9,722 bases of DNA from an uncultured Oscillospiraceae bacterium. GTDB lineage: Bacteria; Bacillota; Clostridia; Oscillospirales; Acutalibacteraceae. Below are positions 7,248 through 9,722 of the stretch, one piece after another. Made by a program: the position numbers and the translations under genes. Within the stretch, counting starts at the first letter, position 1; every line of letters begins with the position of its first letter. The notes below the pieces were generated by a model. It did not search any database. It was given only the letters and a program-made list of their open reading frames with translations, and was not told the DNA's origin. Location: positions 1-9,722 of the forward strand of contig CAJKXG010000029.1 of assembly GCA_905203795.1 (NCBI GenBank), in the 5' to 3' direction.

Positions 7248-7288
7248 GCTGTTCTATCGGCTGCACTTACGAAAAGGAGTGAATTCAG

Positions 7289-7630
7289 ATGCCCGGAACC
7301 AGAAAGCTCGGCAGACCGACCGCTTCGCGTATGGCAATGCTCAGAGCGATGGTGACGTTCCTGCTGGAAAAGGGTCGCATCGAGACCACCGTCACCCGCG
7401 CGAAGGAAGTTCGTTCCATGGCCGAAAAAATGATCACCATTGCGAAGAACCCGACCCTCGCGAACAAGCGTCTCGTGTATGCGTTCGTGACGAAGGAAGC
7501 GGTTTCCAAAAAGCTGTTTGATGAGATTGCGCCGAAGTATGCCGACCGCAACGGCGGCTATACCCGCATCATCAAGACCGGCGCTCGCCGTGGCGACGCC
7601 GCCGAGATGGCGATCATTGAACTGATCTGA
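7289..7630 (+). CDS. rplQ: 50S ribosomal protein L17
   Basis: L17 sits near the polypeptide exit tunnel of the large subunit. The 113-residue product has the family signature [20 protein letters not shown], then [18 protein letters not shown]. It ends [20 protein letters not shown] with a final IIELI. The length is that of the short bacterial form. AAGGAG at 7274-7279 supports the ATG at 7289. It is the last gene of the operon: a strong terminator starts 13 bases after the stop. The ECF transporter genes and truA, often found next in Firmicutes, are not here. Confidence 0.98.
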   Translation: MPGTRKLGRPTASRMAMLRAMVTFLLEKGRIETTVTRAKEVRSMAEKMITIAKNPTLANKRLVYAFVTKEAVSKKLFDEIAPKYADRNGGYTRIIKTGARRGDAAEMAIIELI

Positions 7631-7642
7631 TCGCGATATGTT

Positions 7643-7695
7643 CATACAAAAACGCCGTATCACGGAAGCGTCCGTGATACGGCGTTTTTTGTATG
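7643..7695 (+). terminator. rho-independent terminator of the ribosomal operon, probably bidirectional
   Basis: A 13-bp perfect stem (7653-7665 with 7672-7684, beginning CGCCGTATC) encloses a six-base AAGCGT loop and is followed by TTTTTT at 7685-7690. AAAAA at 7648-7652 precedes the stem, so the minus strand also has a hairpin plus T tract. Allowing one bulged T, pairing extends outward to 7643 and 7695 (CATAC with GTATG). It ends the operon and could also stop minus-strand transcription coming from the deacylase gene. Confidence 0.93.
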
Positions 7696-7725
7696 TGCAG
7701 GTGAAAATTTTACGCGCATGAGCGA

Positions 7726-7751
7726 TTGTGACGGGGACGATCGTGTATAAG
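7726..7751 (+). promoter_or_regulatory. weak candidate promoter for the lipoprotein gene
   Basis: TATAAG at 7746-7751 is a good -10 hexamer (five of six). The only -35-like sequence is TTGTGA at 7726-7731, at a short 14-base spacing. A promoter is expected here because the ribosomal operon is terminated just upstream, but this assignment is uncertain. Apart from this and the lipoprotein SD (AAGGAG, 7779-7784), nothing else is seen in the 7696-7793 stretch. Confidence 0.35.
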
Positions 7752-7793
7752 GTAGGAAGGGTTCTCAATATTTCCAATAAGGAGTGTGCTCTC

Positions 7794-8486
7794 ATGAAAA
7801 AGCAACTGCTGACCGCCGTATGCCTCGTACCGGTGATCGCGCTGTCTGCTTGTACAACGGCGCCTGTGTCGCCTACACCGCCTACGCAAACAACGGCGGC
7901 AATTGCCCCCGACACGACCACTACGACGACTACCACCACTACGGCGACCGCTGCCACTACCACCGTGTACGATAACCCGCAGTTCCTATCGACTGCCACC
8001 ACCGACGCTGTACAGCCGAACACCCAACCCACTTCGGGGCTGATTACCGACATGCTCGCGTCGGTGGCGATCCGCCGCGCGGTGCTGCTGCAAAATCGCG
8101 ACCGTTACACCGTTTCCCCCGATAATACCCGCCAAATCGGCGAACTTACCGATCAGACGCGGCTGACAGCGTTGCAGCAAGCGCTGTCCGGCGGCGAATG
8201 GACGTATTTTGCACGGTCGGAAGATGGCTGGCTCAAATGCTGGCCGGTGTATGCCGACTGCGTGGTGTTGCTGGAGCGGGAGGACGGGTGGCAATGGGTG
8301 CTGCACCTGTATATGTCGGGGGATCGTCTGACCAACTGGGTGGCGGTCGCCAACATGGAAAGCGCGCAGGACTATGTATCGTTTGTCGCCGACCAATTTG
8401 AGAAGTGCAAAACCGGCGAGGATCGCTTCCATCGTTTCCAAGTGGACGACGCGATTGCCGCACAATTGGCGCGGCTGTTTGCGTGA
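7794..8486 (+). CDS. predicted lipoprotein of unknown function with a threonine-rich linker
   Basis: I do not recognise this 230-residue protein. It begins with a lipoprotein signal peptide: MKK, a hydrophobic stretch, then the lipobox LSAC with the lipidated cysteine at C20. It should be exported by SecYEG and anchored to the outer face of the membrane. Residues 21-80 form a Thr/Pro/Ala-rich, probably disordered tether, with ten consecutive threonines at 41-50. Residues 83-230 look like a small folded domain, rich in tryptophan (W136, W146, W150, W166, W168, W182) with C149, C156 and C205. The ATG at 7794 has AAGGAG 9 bases upstream; the frame is open to a GTG at 7728, but that start would put 22 residues before the signal peptide. 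The gene has its own neighbourhood after the operon terminator and converges on the deacylase gene with no gap. Confidence 0.85.
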   Translation: MKKQLLTAVCLVPVIALSACTTAPVSPTPPTQTTAAIAPDTTTTTTTTTTATAATTTVYDNPQFLSTATTDAVQPNTQPTSGLITDMLASVAIRRAVLLQNRDRYTVSPDNTRQIGELTDQTRLTALQQALSGGEWTYFARSEDGWLKCWPVYADCVVLLEREDGWQWVLHLYMSGDRLTNWVAVANMESAQDYVSFVADQFEKCKTGEDRFHRFQVDDAIAAQLARLFA

Positions 8487-9035
8487 TCATTCCTCTGCCG
8501 ACAGATGCACGACGGTGTAGGTGTGGCGGACGGCTTGCAGAAACGGACCGAATACATCGGCGGTGCGCAGGCGCAGGCTGCTGGTGTTGATACAGGGATG
8601 GCAGCCGAAATAGTCGCTTTTCAGCACATCCTCGTCCACGAGCAGACGCACGCGGTTGTCGGGATCGTTCATCAGCCCCATGACGCTGACCGAACCGGGC
8701 GTGATATCCAGCAGTTCCTCCATGTGCGCCCCGTCGGCAAACGAAAGCCGCGCCACGCCAAGCTGGGCGGACAGCTCCTTGGTGCGGAACACCTTCTCCC
8801 CGGGCATCATCAGCAGATAGAACTGCGTCTTTTGGCGGTTGCACAAAAACAAATTTTTACAGATCTGCGCATCCAACAGCCGGTCGATCTCGGTGCAGTC
8901 TTCCATCGTATCCACTGCCGCGTGATCGATCCGCTGATACGCGATGCCCAGCGAATCCAGCAGGTCGTACACCCGCCGTTCTTTATCCAGTCGCCCCGTC
9001 ATATCTGTCGGTCGCCCATTACATACTGTCAGCAT
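8487..9035 (-). CDS. stand-alone ProXp-ala/YbaK-type aminoacyl-tRNA deacylase
   Basis: This 182-residue protein belongs to the YbaK/ProRS-associated-domain superfamily and most resembles ProXp-ala (PrdX), a free-standing editing enzyme that hydrolyses Ala-tRNA(Pro) made in error by prolyl-tRNA synthetase. Visible family features are K60-N61 in CKNLFL (the conserved active-site lysine), RLSFAD at 96-101, the PGSVS loop at 113-117, GLMND at 120-124, LLVDEDVL at 131-138 and H146-P147 followed by N150. The exact tRNA specificity is inferred and could differ. I chose the ATG at 9035, not the upstream ATG at 9092, because a good promoter covers 9064-9092 and AGGGGG precedes 9035; an ATG at 9002 is a further option. 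The protein has many cysteines (C5, C47, C59, C65, C145, C148). Confidence 0.88.
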   Translation of the reverse strand: MLTVCNGRPTDMTGRLDKERRVYDLLDSLGIAYQRIDHAAVDTMEDCTEIDRLLDAQICKNLFLCNRQKTQFYLLMMPGEKVFRTKELSAQLGVARLSFADGAHMEELLDITPGSVSVMGLMNDPDNRVRLLVDEDVLKSDYFGCHPCINTSSLRLRTADVFGPFLQAVRHTYTVVHLSAEE

Positions 9036-9042
9036 ACTATGC
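9032..9042. promoter_or_regulatory. palindrome GCATACTATGC, copy 1 (possible operator)
   Basis: An 11-base perfect palindrome around a single central C. It covers the deacylase start codon (CAT at 9033-9035 on the + strand) and lies just downstream of that gene's predicted transcription start. The same sequence recurs at 9181-9191. The one-base centre makes a tight RNA hairpin impossible, so a DNA-binding site is the more natural reading. Confidence 0.4.
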
Positions 9043-9063
9043 CCCCTGCCTTGCGTTTTCCCC

Positions 9064-9092
9064 AGTATAGCACACTCCTTTGCAAAAGACAA
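9064..9092 (-). promoter_or_regulatory. promoter of the deacylase gene, extended -10 type
   Basis: Reading the minus strand, TTGTCT (9087-9092) is a -35 with four of six matches and TATACT (9064-9069) is a -10 with five of six, separated by exactly 17 bases. TGC directly before the -10 makes an extended -10 (TGnTATACT). The predicted start of transcription near 9057 leaves a leader of about 22 bases with AGGGGG before the ATG at 9035. Confidence 0.7.
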
Positions 9093-9139
9093 CCGCTGCG
9101 CGCATACACGCTTGCAGCGTCCAATAAAGAGCGATGGAA

Positions 9140-9204
9140 CTTTTTTCTTCCGACAAATGGCATGTCTGTTCGCGCACAGGGCATACTATGCCGGAAGAAG
9201 GAGG
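9140..9204 (+). promoter_or_regulatory. possible SD-sequestering helix in the ABC gene leader
   Basis: In RNA, 9140-9152 (CTTTTTTCTTCCG) can pair with 9192-9204 (CGGAAGAAGGAGG) as 13 contiguous pairs: ten Watson-Crick and three G-U. The right arm contains the whole SD AAGGAGG (9198-9204). The enclosed 39 bases can form a small CTGT/ACAG hairpin (9166-9169 with 9176-9179). Alternatives exist, for example GGCAT at 9159-9163 with ATGCC at 9188-9192. This would reduce initiation unless the structure is opened. Confidence 0.4.
9180..9192. promoter_or_regulatory. palindrome GGCATACTATGCC, copy 2 (possible operator)
   Basis: A perfect palindrome with six-base arms around a central C; its core is identical to the 9032-9042 copy, and 12 bases (GCATACTATGCC) are shared. 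It lies five bases upstream of the ABC gene's SD. The two centres, 9037 and 9186, are 149 bases apart, near 14 helical turns. I could not identify the regulator family. Confidence 0.45.
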
Positions 9205-9211
9205 CGGCATG

Positions 9212-9722
9212 ATGGCGCAGCTCGAACAACTGAAGCTCTCCCATGTCTATAAAACGTATCGTCGCGGCGACAGCGAAGTGCAGGCGCTGGCGGATGTGTC
9301 GCTGTGCGTGTCGGCGGGGGAATTTGTCGCGATCATCGGGCAGTCGGGGTCGGGCAAATCCACGCTGATGAATCTGCTCGGCTGTCTGGATGTGCCCACC
9401 AGCGGCGAATACTGGCTGGAGGGGCGCAATGTCGCCACCCTGTCCGACAAGGCAATGTCGCTGATCCGCAATCGGCGGCTGGGTTTTGTGTTTCAAAATT
9501 TCCAGCTCATCCCGGGGCTGGACGCGGTGGAAAACGTGGAACTGCCGCTGATGTATCGCGGTTTGCCGCGTGAGCGGCGACGCGAACTCGCGACCGCGTA
9601 TCTGCGGCGGGTGGGACTGGGCGATCGCCTGCGGCATACGCCCGCTGAGCTGTCCGGCGGACAGCAGCAGCGGGTGGCACTGGCGCGTGCGATGGCAGCG
9701 GGTCCCCCCATTTTACTGGCGG
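9212..9722 (+). CDS. ABC transporter ATP-binding protein, MacB/LolD type, 3' truncated
   Basis: The window holds the first 170 residues of a nucleotide-binding subunit that powers a membrane exporter. In order: the [18 protein letters not shown] start typical of the MacB/LolD/YknY group, Walker [10 protein letters not shown] at 43-51, the [16 protein letters not shown] segment, the Q-loop [12 protein letters not shown] with Q95, [12 protein letters not shown], and the signature [14 protein letters not shown] at 147-160. The sequence stops inside Walker B (PILLA). Such ATPases pair with an FtsX-type permease and export peptides, antibiotics or lipoproteins; that partner is expected just beyond the window. 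SD AAGGAGG at 9198-9204 is 7 bases from the ATG at 9212; an ATG at 9209 in the same frame is the alternative. Confidence 0.93.
   Translation, partial: MAQLEQLKLSHVYKTYRRGDSEVQALADVSLCVSAGEFVAIIGQSGSGKSTLMNLLGCLDVPTSGEYWLEGRNVATLSDKAMSLIRNRRLGFVFQNFQLIPGLDAVENVELPLMYRGLPRERRRELATAYLRRVGLGDRLRHTPAELSGGQQQRVALARAMAAGPPILLA

Noticed and set aside
7192..7288. The rpoA frame stays open after its stop, reading through a string (AARLFYRL) that recalls an acetyltransferase motif
   Set aside because: rpoA ends at the normal family length, there is no SD or start for a small gene, and the frame continues out of frame through rplQ. Too short to call a gene remnant; more likely spacer hairpin sequence.
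7914..7943. Threonine run as a microsatellite or phase-variation tract
   Set aside because: The ten codons mix ACG, ACC and ACT without a perfect repeat unit, so slippage-driven switching is unlikely.
9092..9092. Upstream ATG at 9092 as the deacylase start (201 residues)
   Set aside because: The -35 and -10 of the best promoter lie inside this extension, so the transcript would start after that codon; the ATG at 9035 has a purine-rich SD and gives a normal family length.
9080..9108. Possible + strand promoter for the ABC gene: TTGCAA, 17 bases, CATACA
   Set aside because: The spacing is right but the -10 matches at only three of six positions. A promoter must exist nearby, but I could not support this one enough to list it.
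8505..9212. 235-codon + strand open frame opposite the deacylase
   Set aside because: It is the antisense of a well-recognised protein family and crosses the divergent promoter region; its product has no recognisable features.

Overview
The window is GC-rich bacterial DNA holding the distal half of the large ribosomal-protein superoperon, followed by a short accessory stretch. It fits a Firmicute, most likely a high-GC member of the Clostridia (Oscillospirales-like). Three things point there: the order secY-adk-map-KOW protein-infA-rpmJ-rpsM-rpsK-rpsD-rpoA-rplQ, rpsD lying inside the cluster (it is elsewhere in Bacillus subtilis), and strong AGGAGG-type ribosome binding sites. The lineage is an inference from gene order and composition only.

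Positions 1-7630 read on the + strand as one tightly packed unit: the last codons of rplR, then rpsE, rpmD, rplO, secY, adk, map, a small KOW-domain RNA-binding protein, infA, rpmJ, rpsM, rpsK, rpsD, rpoA and rplQ. All are intact and of normal length. Spacers in the first half are 1-28 bases and hold little more than Shine-Dalgarno (SD) sites. From infA onward, four spacers hold GC-rich hairpins (before rpmJ, rpsM, rpoA and rplQ), and the two spacers flanking rpoA share a 12-base sequence. A long, probably bidirectional, rho-independent terminator closes the unit at 7643-7695.

Positions 7696-9722 form a different neighbourhood. A + strand lipoprotein of unknown function (7794-8486) has a signal peptide, a lipobox and a run of ten threonines. 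It converges with a minus-strand stand-alone ProXp-ala/YbaK-type aminoacyl-tRNA deacylase (8487-9035); the two stop codons abut with no gap and no terminator between them. Divergent from the deacylase, a MacB/LolD-type ABC transporter ATPase starts at 9212 and runs off the window.

The 176-base divergent region (9036-9211) is the most interesting non-coding stretch. It has a good minus-strand promoter with an extended -10, two copies of the odd palindrome GCATACTATGC (one over the deacylase start codon, one just before the ABC SD), and a possible 13-bp RNA helix that would cover the ABC gene's SD. Together the genes supply translation (ribosomal proteins, IF-1, deacylase proofreading), transcription (RNA polymerase alpha), protein export and N-terminal processing (SecY, Map) and nucleotide balance (Adk). 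I see no mobile element, CRISPR array, tRNA or rRNA, and no clear novel multi-gene system. The candidates for novelty are the leader and operator structures and the lipoprotein.
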